Positions 24,801-36,760 of a stretch of DNA of 64,000 nt are shown here, in pieces. A program made the position numbers and the translations under genes. The notes beneath the pieces are model-generated. The model had not been told where the DNA came from, ran no database searches, and worked only from the letters and a program-made list of their open reading frames with translations. How positions within the stretch are numbered: position 1 is the stretch's first letter; each line of letters opens with the position of its first letter. The stretch covers positions 12,771,037-12,835,036 of the forward strand of contig OY294054.1 in NCBI GenBank assembly GCA_958510825.1, written 5' to 3'. The stretch is from Brachypterus glaber. Its lineage: Eukaryota; Arthropoda; Insecta; Coleoptera; Kateretidae.

Positions 24801-26455
24801 CGTGACATTAACCACGGACCAATTATTTTTGGGTTTATACTCAAACAGTTTGGTCAACTAACTGCTTTGCCCAAGCAAATTTGAAGAATTTAATATTAAT
24901 CATTTTTGATTGACTGTATTCAAAAAAGTTACCACATAAGAACGTGAACATTTTTTATTGTGGAAAATGTTTGTTTCGAAGGCTTTAAAAAGCATTCATC
25001 TCTATCATCGTGTTCTTCTTTCATATCTACCATACTGTTCTTCACTGTCATCTCTACATTCAAAAGTTTAATCCTTTTGCTATTTGGGAATACCCTGTGT
25101 ACATTTTGTAAGTAACATTTATATTATTTTTGATTTCTGAAATTTTATCTTCTATTTAAAATGTTATCATTTTCCTGGAAATTGTACTAAAAATTTGCAG
25201 TTTTAAATCACTAATATCCGTTATTATACTACTAAGTCGAACATACTATGTGCAGTAAAATATATTAAATTAAGGATACGTTTATGGCTAATTTTATTGT
25301 AAACTTGTTACAGTCTTTTAAAGATTTGTAACAATGGTAGCAATTGACTGAATATACCATTATTATAATAATAACAAAAACAAGCCTTAAGAATATCTAG
25401 GTAATTGCTAAGAATTTATGCAAACAATCTCCGCAAAAATAGGGAGAAATGCGTATTGGCAAGAATCTTGCAAGAAAACAAATAGAAAGAATAAGAAAAT
25501 TATAGTTATAGTTAAAAAGTCCAAACGAAACAAGGTTCATGAAATTTTTTTTTTCTTGAGTTTCTGAAAGTAATAACCATAAATTAAAGCATTTTTAAGT
25601 TATGTTTGCAACAATTTTGTACAAAATATGCTGTGAAATAATGGGTCTTAAGGGGGTTAAAACATTAATTTCTCTTCTAACCACCAGAACACTATTTTAG
25701 GTTTAATAAATCTGAAGAAATAAACTGTTGGAAATGGTGCATATTTTGACAGGAAAGACGCCCCCTAAAAATGTGACTTTTGAAAAAAAAAACACTGGGA
25801 TAGCATTTTATGTCGCTATTTTGCAAATATATTTTACAGAAATCTAAACAGTTTTGGTCAAATTTTTCTCAAAAAATAAATATAAATGTATGCTTTTCTC
25901 CTGTAATGGCAAAGAGTAATAATTGTTTAAATGTGAATGACTTCTCTCTGAAGCAAAATTGTGTAGGTTTGTGTTACACCTACGTACAATCAAAGTCTGT
26001 AAATTTTGATTTGTCTTTTTGTGTACAATTATACACACATATGAACATATAACCCAAAATAATTAACAAAAGAACGATTAGACCTTAGTAAAAAATATAT
26101 TAAAAGATATAGTTTCATGAAACTAGAACAAGGATGCATATTTTTTAAGTGACAAAAAATTTTGAACTAAATGTTTTATTTAAACTCAAGGTTGAAGTAA
26201 CTAGTCTACTTTATATTTTGGCGTGGGAAGGAACCTTTACCATTCAAAGACTTTTTTTTAAATAGACTATTTTTGCATTTCTGTAATCATTATAATGATA
26301 ATTATCAATTATTTGCATTTAAATTATGTGTCAAACAATAAAACAGAGTAACAAATTAATATAATAAACAACTAGATTTAAACCTAACAGTTTATGTCAT
26401 GCCCAAGTTTAAAAAATAAGTACTTATCTATTGCAAGGACAGTGTTCTTAAAACA
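21890..26455. other. 4.5 kb of AT-rich DNA without a gene
   Basis: Apart from the solo element end at 24329 I see no element boundary. 25810-26052 is open on both strands for 60-80 codons but has no recognisable product or splice sites. Confidence 0.5.
24329..24357 (+). mobile_element. Solo end of a CAAGGGCGTA-type element
   Basis: CAAGGGCGTATCCAGGAGG followed by a G run resembles the left end of the 28.7-kb hAT-type element. No partner end or duplication was found, so it is a remnant. Confidence 0.5.
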
Positions 26456-26473
26456 CTTACGAGTTATGTACTT

Positions 26474-27207
26474 TATTTTTCCTATGATCCCGAAATTATG
26501 TATAGTTTCTTATTTTAAAATTTTCTAATTTTTATTAATTTTAAGAAAAGCAAAGTACCAAATAATAATAAATAGCATACAAATTTATATATGTATGTCA
26601 AAAACGAAATATGATTTTCATTTACCTTTAGTTTTCTTGGTTTTATATTTAATACAATATAGGTATTATTATATATTATTATTATAGTACATAACTGTTT
26701 AATGGGTTGCCTATATGCTTGTCCTAAATGAAGGCAAACTTGACAGTTTGCTAGTTAAATTAGATTTCTGTGGTTATGCTGCCATATAAGACAGTAAAAT
26801 TGTACTGTTTTACATTTCATAAGAAAAATTGTGTGTATTTTGATGTTTTTTTATAAAATGTAAGGTAACTAAATCAAAATTAAGTAATTTTTATAAAATA
26901 TAGAAAGTAATGGTCAAAATAGTAATTTTATAACTATTGTTTCTATTTTTGACATGAAACAGAAATATTTGGATTAAAAAACATAAAATATATGAAAAAA
27001 GGTTGTGGTAAAAGGTGGAAAATGGCTTAAAAAACAAGGTGAATAAAATTCGTAAAATCTACGAGGTAAATATCTAAATAAAATTAGACAACCCTCCATA
27101 CATAAATATCACACTAGGGGAAAATATCAAACTAGTGTGATATAAGGCGTTTTATAAAGAAAAAAGAGTGTGTTAAATGTCATTTTCATAGGATCGTAGG
27201 AAAAATA
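26474..27207. mobile_element. 0.7-kb element with TTTTTCCTACGATCC TIRs (copy B, inverted)
   Basis: Reverse complement of 19703-20406 over its whole length with indels. Similarity to copy A continues a little beyond the TIR on its left (GAGTTATGTAC, from 26461). Confidence 0.85.
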
Positions 27208-28097
27208 TTTTTTCGATTTACTTACTTATCTCAGAGTTAAAAAAAAAGAATAAGAATAAAAAGAAGAAGGTATTTTTTGTGTTAAATTAGAAAAATTTTT
27301 GTTATTGTGGTCTACAATTTGTTGGGATAATTTTATATGGTTAGATAATATTTAAAAGCCCACTGTAAAAAAGTATAACTTGTTGTTGCTGCTCATTTAT
27401 TGTTAACCAGAGACCATGTGTAGCATTGTGTTACGGTTGCGAGATAGCATTACCCCCCAAAAAAAGTAAAAAAGTATGTAAAAAAATGGTGACTGGCGCA
27501 TCGAGGGTGAATAGTAAGCGGATTATAATCAATAATTGTCGATAAAAAATATGGTTCTTGTCTTTTTTGCCCCTTTAGGACAGACGGACGCACATACTGA
27601 CGAAAACCCAAGCGTTTTTGAGGTAAGAAACCCTAAAAATGCCCTTTATATTTTACTTTTGGGCCTTAACTAACCTATTCGGGTATTAAAGTCTCAAAGT
27701 CTTTGTCTTTTTTCTCTTCACTGGATTTCACCTTCTGTACCTGTAAATCTTAAGACCGTATTTTTTTTTTAATTAATGAAGAGCCCCTAGCACAAGCATG
27801 CAAGCTTAATTGGGGCTCTCCATGATGCTGTGTAATTTACAACTAAATAAATAAATACCCACATTAGATATATGAAATAAATGTCTTAATAAAATAATAA
27901 ATCCTAAACTAACATGATGGTCAATACATTTCCTTCCATAAAAGACTTTTCATGTATCTACATTGTTCGATTAATAACCATCATTGTGAAATAAGTATTT
28001 GTAATATTTGATAGCCGTTATACTAATAAAGAAGCATTCCATAGTGCATACTCTTCGTTAATATAATAATAATAATAATATTATACCTTCACTTAGC

Positions 28098-28293
28098 ATG
28101 TCGGCCTGCATGAATTCAATTCTCACCCTCTCCGATAGCCTTTTCCAGTTAATTAATAATTGAAATGTGGCAAAGGCGATAGGTAAAACAGAGACCCCGT
28201 AAAAACTGAATAGAAAGTTAGTTAAAGCCGGTACTTCCCTCTACAACAAGTCCACACAAGTCCTGGAGATGCCTAATTAGAATAGGGCGAGGT
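28098..28293 (+). mobile_element. Divergent, 5'-truncated copy of the same SINE
   Basis: Begins inside the tRNA-like head (a degraded B box, ATTCAATTCTCAC) and follows the 62.8-kb SINE through the body, including CCACACAAGTCCTGGAG, before losing similarity where the tail should start. Confidence 0.72.
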
Positions 28294-28723
28294 AAAAGTT
28301 TTACCGTAAAATAAATATGTTAATGTAATATATTTAAACATTTTTTTCCAAACATTTTGTTAAAAGGGCAAGAATTAATTTATTCAAGTATTTTTGGCTA
28401 AACATTGTTGGTCTCAAACTCGGTCTCAAGTAATAGTAATTAAAAATTTTGGAAACTTTGAAAGTCCTAGCCTAAAATAATTTTCTACCTGTAAAAAGTA
28501 TAATATCTTATTTAGAGTGTCGAAACTTATAAAAGTTTAGCATAGTAAAAATGAATGTTTCTTTAGCCACATCAAATCTATCGATCTATCATCGATCGAT
28601 TTGATGTTAATCAAAAATAATCATTTTTGATCAAGTCAAGTTACAAATATCATTCATTACAATAAGAAAAGCCTGCGGAGGATTATATAACTGTTATATA
28701 ACAAATTAAAACGTCAAATCAAT

Positions 28724-29075
28724 CAAGGGTGTAGATGAGGGGGGGGGGGTAATGGGGGTAATTACCCCCCCCCCATAGGAGTGGGCGCCAATTTTGTTTG
28801 CAGGGCGCCAATTTTGGTAGAAACCGTCAGGGACACAGTTTTTTTTCTTGTTGGTATTTTTTTGGGCGCCAAGTTTGGTGGAAACCGTCAGGGACAAAGC
28901 TTTTTTCTTGATGGCATTTTTTGGGGGGCAATTTTCTTTCTTTTTTGTAGGCGCACAAAGCTTTATTTTAGGGTGTTTTTTCTTTTGCTGGGGGCGCCAA
29001 ATTTGAGGCTTGAAAGGTCGGCCCTGGGCATTACCCCCCCCCCCCCCCCATAGAAGAAAAAGATCTACGCCCTTG
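28724..29075. mobile_element. 352-bp nonautonomous hAT-type element
   Basis: Ends CAAGGGTGTAGAT / ATCTACGCCCTTG form a TIR and the element is flanked by an exact 8-bp duplication AAATCAAT (28716-28723, 29076-29083), the size made by hAT transposases. Long G and C runs lie just inside each end. The interior is a degenerate minisatellite of about 60 bp. No transposase remains. Confidence 0.85.
28783..28990. repeat. Degenerate ~60-bp minisatellite inside the hAT-type element
   Basis: Units start with GGCGCCAA and contain GAAACCGTCAGGGACA and a run of T; the clearest two are at 28804 and 28865, with decayed units on both sides. Confidence 0.75.
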
Positions 29076-29089
29076 AAATCAATGGCCTA

Positions 29090-30840
29090 ACGCATGGTTT
29101 GAAGACGCCAAATGAGCATTTTAAGCCCGCGAAATTAAGGAAATTTAAACATTAAACATTTTAATTGTAAAAGAAATGTAAAGCTCAGAACGGAAACTTA
29201 TTGTTTTTAGACTGAGATCTTAAGTTGTTTAAAAACAAAAAACTATGTAAGTTATGATTGAAATATATGCTGTTATAAAAAATATGTATATGTCTAGTTT
29301 ACGAGTTGTGTTTAAATTTGAAATGTGTTTATTTAATTTAGTTTTATAATAAAAGGGTCATCGTCTCTATAATACTACATACTACTACTATTATCCACCT
29401 ACAATATTTAACATAAACTAATCTACTGTGCATAATATATGACTTGTTTCAAATAACGCAACATTACTAATAAATAATGCCCTTTTAGTTACTACATACT
29501 TTTAAATACGTATATAAATTTTCATTTACACATTATAGACATAATACAGGGTGTTACCTACCTATAAACATAATTTATGTCCATTCATACTGATATAATC
29601 CAAACATTATTGAATATTGAAGCATAGCGTCTTAACGAAATAATGGTTCACCTACACATAATCACCCAGACAACAAAGTACCCACACCGGTCTGGAAACA
29701 ATTTTTTCGTACGATCACTTATGAAAATGACATTTAGCACACTCTTTTGTTCTTCAGAAAACGCCTTATATCACACTAGTTTGATAGTTTTATACCACTC
29801 TAGTTTGATATTTATGTATGTAGGTTTGCCTAATTTCACGAAAACTTTTCACGAAGTTCACGTTTTGTGAACTCAGGTGACCTAGCGGATGTTACACTAT
29901 TGCGATATTATTGTTTTTATATTAATTAATTAATTAACTAACTAATGAACCTTCTAAATTTAAACTATTAGATAATTATTTATTAATTAGATATAGTTTC
30001 TTCTTCTAATTATTTTTTAATCAACATTAACCATGATGATGCATAATTTTAATGAAATTTATTAAAAATTAATACGAATTAATTTTTTAATTAAGAGAAC
30101 ATATTTCAAGCGTACACCAGGTAGGGAAATATTTTGCAATTACTTAACGGACTTTACCGTGAAGCGTTACGACTATAGTTCATTTTACATTCCCTAAGGA
30201 AAGTCTTGGGTTAGTACAAAAATATATTGCTTTTTCTCGACGTTTTATATACAAAAAAGGCAATATTCGCGTAAAAAAATTGTCTGTCGGTCTGTCTGTC
30301 CGATTACTCAAAAACAAAAAATCAAATAATTTAATTTTTTATTTTTTTTTATTTTAAAAATATTTCAAATTTTTTTTTGAACAAAAAAAAATATTTGATT
30401 TTTTTTGAAAAACGATTTCCTCCAGAGAAAAATAAAAATAATATGTTTTATTAAAATTCTTTAAAAACCTATACATTATATTATTTAATATGGAAAAAAA
30501 ATTAAATTAGTATTATAAAAGGGCAAATTAAGGTGTTGCGTAATAGGTTAACACTCCCTAAGCAAAAACAACGTTTAATAAAACATTCCCTTTTGTATAG
30601 ATTTCTTAGACCTGCGGATATGTTTGATTATTGATTGTAGTTAATAAAAAATGCATTAAAAATAGTTTCCTTTAAGCGAACAGTTGAATGTACAAATTAA
30701 CACAATTATATAGATTAATTGTATTGCAATAATAGCCTATTTTTACAGGATAACACAGGGCAACAAGAGTTTTTACCTTAGGACCTTCCTCTTTGGGTTC
30801 GACGTTTTTTGTTTTCATAATGGGTTGTTTTCTCAATCTA
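29090..30840. other. AT-rich DNA between elements
   Basis: Holds the 29702 fragment, a TACAGGGTGTTACC end (29547), a GTCTGTCGGTCTGTCTGTCC tract (30282) and TTAATTAATTAATTAAC runs; no gene. Confidence 0.5.
29702..29838. mobile_element. Fragment of the CCTACGATCC element
   Basis: About 135 bp matching one end of copies A and B (TATGAAAATGACATTTAGCA ... GGTTTGCCTAATTT). Confidence 0.75.
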
Positions 30841-30842
30841 CC

Positions 30843-30857
30843 AGCTTAAATCTGGTT
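30843..30857. repeat. Left copy of 15-bp target-site duplication
   Basis: AGCTTAAATCTGGTT directly abuts the 3' tail of the 30858-32365 LINE and is identical to 32366-32380. Confidence 0.93.
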
Positions 30858-32365
30858 ATGGTTATGGTTATGGTTATTGGGGTGGAGGGTAGCTATCTAC
30901 ACGCACTTAGGCCACTTAGCTGGGCCCATTGTACTTCCTCCCTTTGGTCGCAGCATTTAATTTAACCTCTCAGCCATCCAATTCTTTGAATATATCTAAG
31001 AAGATGTCTGGGAGTGATGCTGCTTATACCGGCCATGTCGAGCCAGTACTCGTCTAGCATGGACCCTCTTATTAAGGCTAACGCTGGACAGTGACATAAC
31101 ACATGTTCCATTGTTTCCTCTTCCATGTAGCATCCTCTACAGATGGGGTCGACTGGCTTCCCCATGATGTTAAGATGCTTATTTAGTTTGCAGTGACCTG
31201 TTACGATGCTTGCAAACTGTCTTAGGTTATCCCTTTTTAGTTGCATACAAAAGCGTGCTGTCTTTTCACACGGAGTGGGAAGGGCTGCTCTTGCATGTTT
31301 ACAGTCGTTTCTCGTAATCCAATTACGGGTGTGTTTTATGTGAGTTTCTTGATTAATGAGAGCTGTTTTAAAAGCGACAGATACAGGGATTATGGGCTCT
31401 GGACCAATAGGTACAGAGCCTGAGCCTGCTCGTGCCAATCTATCAGCTTCTTCATTGCCTACATTTCCATTATGCCCCTTTACCCATGAGAGTGTAACAG
31501 TATTAGAAACTGCCGCTTCCTCCAGGGATTGGTGACATTCCAAAACTAGCTTTGAAGTAATTTTGAAAGACTTGATTGCTTGTATGGAAGCTTTGCTATC
31601 CGTAAGAATAGTTATTCTTCTATTACTGATTTCCCTTTCAGAAATAGCTCTCGCAGCATTTGTTATGCCTATTACCTCTGCCTGAAAGACCGAGGCATGC
31701 TTGCCAAGGGAAATGCTTATTTCTAACTCTAGATCTGGGCAGAAAACTCCTGCACCTGATCCTTCAGTTGTCTTTGAACCATCAGTGTACATGACAATGT
31801 CAGGTACGCTGTCAGTTTCTTCTTTAGTGGAAGCATAAGCTTGGTATGATCTATTAAAGATATACCTGGGAGCAACTAGATCGGTCTGAGATTCAAGAAT
31901 GGGAGCTTGTGACACAAACCGTTCAAGAATAGACTCATGTCCAGTACGCGTTCCTCTTGCATTCCACGTACTATTTGCTTTCAGCCTAAGCGCTGTCTTT
32001 GCGGCCTCACCCTCAACAAAAATATTAAGGGGAGGAATACAAAGCAGAGTCTCTAAAGCTGCAGTTGGAGTTGATCGCATTGCACCGGTTATACTCATAA
32101 GAGCTAGTCTTTGAATATGATTTAGTTGCGTTCTTGCTGTAGTCAGTTGGGTTCTGGGCCACCATACAACTGAGCCATATGTTAGCATAGGCCTTATGAC
32201 AGCGGTGTACAGCCAAAGGGTGATCCTGGGAGACAAACCCCAAGATCTGCCCAGTGCTCTACGACACTGCCAAAAAGCTATGCATGCTTTTTCTGTTTTT
32301 TGCTTAAGGTGTGGTCCCCAACACAGTTTGCTGTCAAGAAGAATTCCCAGATACTTTACTTCTTT
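30858..32365 (-). mobile_element. 5'-truncated Jockey/R1-like non-LTR retrotransposon with 15-bp target-site duplication
   Basis: The element sits on the minus strand between perfect copies of AGCTTAAATCTGGTT (30843-30857 and 32366-32380). Its 3' end carries a short 3' UTR and a hexamer tail of ACCATA repeats (30858-30877 read on the other strand), typical of LINEs that end in simple repeats rather than long poly(A). The 5' end is cut inside the reverse transcriptase, the usual result of incomplete target-primed reverse transcription. The perfect duplication and uninterrupted frame imply a recent insertion. Confidence 0.93.
30962..32365 (-). CDS. C-terminal part of LINE ORF2 (RT end, RNase H, CCHC knuckle)
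   Basis: 467 codons are open from the truncated 5' end to the stop at 30962-30964. There is no native start; the frame enters directly at KEVKYLGILLD, the C-terminal RT motif. The RT thumb region fills roughly residues 1-100. An RNase H1 domain follows at about 188-315 with all key acids visible: YTDGS (Asp195), FQAEV (Glu230), LTDSKA (Asp256) and EEADRLA (Asp308), plus KGHNG with His298. The C-terminus has a C-X2-C-X8-H-X4-C knuckle at Cys409, Cys412, His421 and Cys426. This is the usual domain order of Jockey/I/R1-group ORF2 proteins. The endonuclease and most RT motifs are absent, so the copy cannot move itself. The RNase H fold looks undamaged. Confidence 0.92.
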   Translation of the reverse strand, partial: KEVKYLGILLDSKLCWGPHLKQKTEKACIAFWQCRRALGRSWGLSPRITLWLYTAVIRPMLTYGSVVWWPRTQLTTARTQLNHIQRLALMSITGAMRSTPTAALETLLCIPPLNIFVEGEAAKTALRLKANSTWNARGTRTGHESILERFVSQAPILESQTDLVAPRYIFNRSYQAYASTKEETDSVPDIVMYTDGSKTTEGSGAGVFCPDLELEISISLGKHASVFQAEVIGITNAARAISEREISNRRITILTDSKASIQAIKSFKITSKLVLECHQSLEEAAVSNTVTLSWVKGHNGNVGNEEADRLARAGSGSVPIGPEPIIPVSVAFKTALINQETHIKHTRNWITRNDCKHARAALPTPCEKTARFCMQLKRDNLRQFASIVTGHCKLNKHLNIMGKPVDPICRGCYMEEETMEHVLCHCPALALIRGSMLDEYWLDMAGISSITPRHLLRYIQRIGWLRG

Positions 32366-32380
32366 AGCTTAAATCTGGTT
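32366..32380. repeat. Right copy of 15-bp target-site duplication
   Basis: AGCTTAAATCTGGTT directly abuts the truncated 5' end of the LINE and is identical to 30843-30857. Confidence 0.93.
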
Positions 32381-33860
32381 GATCACTTTTTCTTGAGCAT
32401 TCCATTTTCAGTAATTATGACATGACTTACAGTATAATTTTAGATATGCTGAATTCAAGTATGAAAACTCTGTTTTTATTCCGCCAGACCTAAAATTTAA
32501 GATAATTTTATCTAACAGTGGCAAGAATATCTTAAAACCAATTCACGAAACAATGCATAAAACAGTTAGTTAAAAAATTTGAGGTTATAGAAGTATATTA
32601 AAGATATTCAACGTTTTTTTATAGCTAAATTTAAATTTAAAAGCCGTTTTTCTTTATAAATTGATCAAGTCAAGCACTTGACTTCCTTATTTAGTATTTC
32701 AAAAACTGGATGAAGAAAAAGCCTTCCAGATATTGATCCATCTAACCATTAATTTTGTTGCCCCGTGTAATCATTGTTTAATGATAGCATGATAGAAAGT
32801 TGATTATTTGTTAAAAATATTTGACATAAATGAAAAAGTATAAGATCAATATGAAATTAGCGGATATGCTTTAGGATAAATGCTCTCAGCGTTTAGAATA
32901 TATCAATCTTCTTTTTCTATTCTATTTTAAATAGAACGTAATAGTAAAAGTGCTTACAAATTGCCACTGTTTTGTTTCAGGAGAATTTTTTCGCCAACTT
33001 TCAATAATTAAAGCCATTAATTATTTATTTACTTTGACACAAACCTCATTAGGGTTCTACTTGTTTATTTTTGTAATCCATTCAAACAGCATTAACTGGG
33101 TCTATAAAGTGTTTTTGAAATTAAAATCTTTAGCAAAGATCTGATCTAGAATCCAGATTCTAGATACTATTTCCGGATGTCCTTTGACAGTTCTATCAAA
33201 GCTGGGAGATTCCAGCGTAACCTACGTAACGATTTTACTCATAATTTTGGCTATTTCACAGTTTTTAAATTCATTGAAGTAATTGACAGTACCTAAAATA
33301 AGTATGGAGGAAACTGCAAGTATTAATTGGTGTTAAATTAATATTTTAGATGAGTTTTTATATACAGATGAAAAAAACAAAATTTTTTGTGAATTTTTGA
33401 TCTTTCTTTTAACCAATCTGTGAGAATTTAACTAAATTGAATTCCCCAATATATTATGTTTAAAGCGAACCTAAACAATAATCAGGTGGTAAGAAAAACA
33501 CAAAAAAACTTCGTAACTAAAGTAATACCTTTTTCGTAACTGACGCATGGGTTTGGCGGAAAAAAATATGTTATAAAAAGTCTTATTTGAAAAATTGTTA
33601 GTATATTATTTACTTTATAACTAAGGAATGGTGCATTGTCAATTCATATAAACTATTCTAAATGTTTACTACAAATACTTTTTATTTTTAACTATTATTA
33701 GCAATAATATTCCAAAGTTGCCATGATTCATATCTTAACTGATAATATACTTTAAATCCTACTATAGATAATCTTAATCCTGCATAGTTTCACACAAACG
33801 TTTATTATTTTAATAACTATTACTACTATTTCAAAACATCATCATAACAGTTAAGTAAAT
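32381..33860. other. AT-rich DNA, no gene seen
   Basis: Only a CTAGAATCCAGATTCTAG palindrome (33147-33164) stands out. Confidence 0.5.
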
Positions 33861-33862
33861 AT

Positions 33863-34030
33863 TTAAATATCGTTCAAAAATATAAGAAACAGCAATGGAC
33901 CCAAATTAGAACCTTGCGGCACACCTAAGTAAGCAACCTAATATTTAGATATTTTCTTGTATTACAATACTGTTTTCTATTCTTTAAATAGGATTTAATA
34001 TTTAAAACAATATTATCCGAGATACAACAT
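33863..34030 (-). pseudogene. Reverse-transcriptase relic (LINE)
   Basis: Minus-strand translation gives GVPQGSNLGPLLFLIF then LNDI and a stop, the unmistakable RT motif of CR1/Jockey-like LINEs. Upstream, in a shifted frame, KSYLKNRKQY matches the segment that normally precedes it. One frameshift separates the two, so this is a decayed copy. Confidence 0.82.
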
Positions 34031-34322
34031 ATGGGTATTTCTGGCAAAAAAACCATCCCACCTTGTTGATTTGACCTCAAGGATATACACATATCTTTAA
34101 TCTAGTTAAATCATTTTAATATTATGAATAAATATTTTTACATTTTTCATTAAACAAAAATTACAGACAATTTTTAAAGATTTTTTACGATTAATGGTTA
34201 TTTTACGAATTTAAGGGTCCCCATTAGCACCCTTAGAGAAGTTTTATCACTCTTATTTTCAGAATTTTTTATTTACACCTAAAAGAAAATTTTAAGATAA
34301 TAAAAAATATACGGTCCACCAT

Positions 34323-34803
34323 AATTCTGTCCTGCTAAGACAAGTTTTCCTATCTGCAAATTAGATGTTTTGAGATATGGCCAGTTTTATTGTTTTTGTT
34401 TGCACTTTATAAAAACATGTTTAAATAAATATGGCGTTGGGTTCTGCTTTATATTAAATAAAAAATAAGTGATATTCTTTGAAAAAAAAATTGCTTTGTC
34501 AAAAAAATAAATTATCATACTAAATGCATTTGTAAGTCCAATAAAATTACTAACATCTGTAAAGTTAGTCCTAGTCCTGACTTATTCGTCTAGTAAAGAC
34601 TAGTTAGGACGATTTTATTTAGAAAACATTGAACATTTTCCACTTAGGACAAACATCTTAGGCTAATTTTCAGGATTTGGGTTTTAGATAGGACATTTCT
34701 TTTTAGTAGGCACATGGGGCTAGTGTGATGCATTACAATGGTGTCCCTATCTCAAAAAGTGAATTTTTGCAGATAGGACAACTTGTCTTAGCAGGGTAGA
34801 ATT
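34323..34803. mobile_element. ~480-bp foldback element
   Basis: ATTCTGTCCTGCTAAGACAA / GTTTTCCTATCTGCAAA is inverted at the right as TTTGCAGATAGGACAACTTG / TCTTAGCAGGGTAGAAT. The interior is rich in TAGGAC words. Confidence 0.8.
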
Positions 34804-34809
34804 ACCCAT

Positions 34810-35975
34810 ATAAAGGTTGGGTTGCAAGATTTTCTCAGCCATAAAAATGCACAAGTCTTATGTAATTTTGTTATTATATGTGTACTGCATCATTAGTTCT
34901 AAAGTTTTAATTATTCATTACTAATGACAAGAAAGGCGCACGTAATAATTTCTTATTACAAAGTATAGACCTTTGATTTTATCCAAATAGGAAGTTGTTT
35001 GCTTTAAGACCCTTTTTACAATCTTAATGTGGTTATTTAAATAAAATTAATGACATGTTTATATTACTAGCGCATACATATAAAATTTTATATCTATATA
35101 ACATATGGTTATGTCTATAGGGCTGTCTGGCTGTAAGCCAATTTGCTTCTTGTTTTTATTAGCACCAACAGTGAACTGACTGTATCAATTCCTTGCACTA
35201 TAATGATACATTGGTTATCCTGGGATTAAGTTACACTGAGTAACACAATTTTTACCAACCTTGATGGTACAAAATTAATTGTAATGGTGTTTAATGATCT
35301 TATATCGTCGCCTTTTTAATTTTTTGAAAAACTGAAAAACTTAACAGAAATTTTCGAATAACAATTTTAAAATGTTTTTCCTGTAAAATACAGATTTTCG
35401 AGATAGACCCCTTTGTATGCAAGGCGAAGATATGATGTACCGGCTTTCTTTTACACAAATCAAAATTCTTGACATGACCCTTATTATTGTTGACCTTTTA
35501 ATAATAAATTTTGTTTTATTTAAAAGGCGTATTTTAAAACCATAAAAAAATATTTACTCCCGCTATTTAAGTTAATGTAGTTTTAATTACATTTACGTCG
35601 TATTATAAATAATTATTAAACACTTAAATGTTAAATGCATACAATTTAGCGTAGTATATATTTATATTAACACGTTGATGTGTGCCAATTTTTAAGCTAC
35701 GATTTAAAAGACTTTCGAAACTTGATCTCATTTTTGTTTTCCACCTATAATTAATTGAAATTATTCATTATAGTGTGTCATCCCACTTTGATATGAAATA
35801 TAAACCTTTCAACTTATAATATGATGTTAATGACAACAATGTTGTAATATTTTTTTTGATACCTAACTACAATTGAACCAATTGAACCATAATTTCTGAT
35901 AACCTACTAAATTGGTATATTTTTTAAATTGACCCGAATTGTTAAAAAATAAATAAATAGCTTCCACTGAAAAAC
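34810..35975. other. AT-rich DNA, nothing recognised
   Basis: No open frame, RNA or element boundary supported. Confidence 0.5.
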
Positions 35976-35976
35976 A

Positions 35977-35979
<3 letters not shown>

Positions 35980-36036
<57 letters not shown>
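35980..36036. repeat. (TA)n microsatellite
   Basis: Uninterrupted TA dinucleotides for about 57 bp. Confidence 0.97.
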
Positions 36037-36040
<4 letters not shown>

Positions 36041-36354
36041 CTAAACCTAACCCACATTTTTACGATCATCAATCAATAAAGTAAAACATAAATATGTGAA
36101 AGCTTCTCAGATGGGAGCTTACAAATTTAAAGACTTCTAAATAGTTAATATACATGTTAACATCAAACATTAAATGGTTATCTAATTTAATCAACTACCT
36201 ATACAAGCAATTTGACTGGATAATTATATACACTATGACCCCCATTTCCTTTATCCTATAATAAAAGACCGTTAAAATCTTCTGTTACATTTGGATCAGT
36301 TAACTTCGATAATATATTTAGTATTGTATTATTAGAAGAAAACGTGAGGCATTT

Positions 36355-36435
36355 TGTAAATATATATAATAATGGGCCCAGTTTGGAACCTTAAGTCACA
36401 CCTGAGTAAGCAACATTTTGGAAAGATTGCACAAT
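36355..36435 (-). pseudogene. Second, more decayed reverse-transcriptase relic
   Basis: The minus strand reads VAYSGVT-stop-GSKLGPLLYIF, the same RT motif as at 33.9 kb with an internal stop. Same orientation and 2.4 kb away; the two share about 50 nt of clear similarity. Nothing downstream of the motif can be recognised. Confidence 0.65.
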
Positions 36436-36479
36436 ATTTAATGCATATGGTAAATTAGTAGATACTTTAGTACTCTTGG

Positions 36480-36760
36480 GAGGGTCAGACCGTGGTTTTA
36501 AAGCAAGGGGCAATGTCCAAATTTGGCAGAGTTGGTCATCAATCCAACGGCACCCTCAACCCCCAAACTGCTTCCATTGGCCGACTGGATGCCTCCAGTT
36601 GGCTCCCATTAGTCTATTTTTACCAAACCTACAAAAAAGGTGAATTGCAACAATTTTACTTCTAATTTAGACAGACTTTAGAGTCTAAAGTTTGCAGATA
36701 CCTCACTGCCTCGGAGCACCGTCCGGTGTTGACGATTGGCTTTGGAAATAGGAAAAGAAA
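36480..36760. other. GC-richer segment, unrecognised
   Basis: CCAACGGCACCCTCAACCCC and GGCCGACTGGATGCCTCCAG stand out from the AT-rich surroundings. Frames are broken on both strands. Possibly a decayed part of the neighbouring LINE relic, but no motif confirms this. Confidence 0.35.

Noticed and set aside
28706..29053. 63- and 90-codon frames on opposite strands
   Set aside because: They come from the minisatellite and G/C runs of the hAT-type element.
35863..36072. Frame with alternating Ile-Tyr on the minus strand
   Set aside because: Translation of the (TA)n microsatellite.
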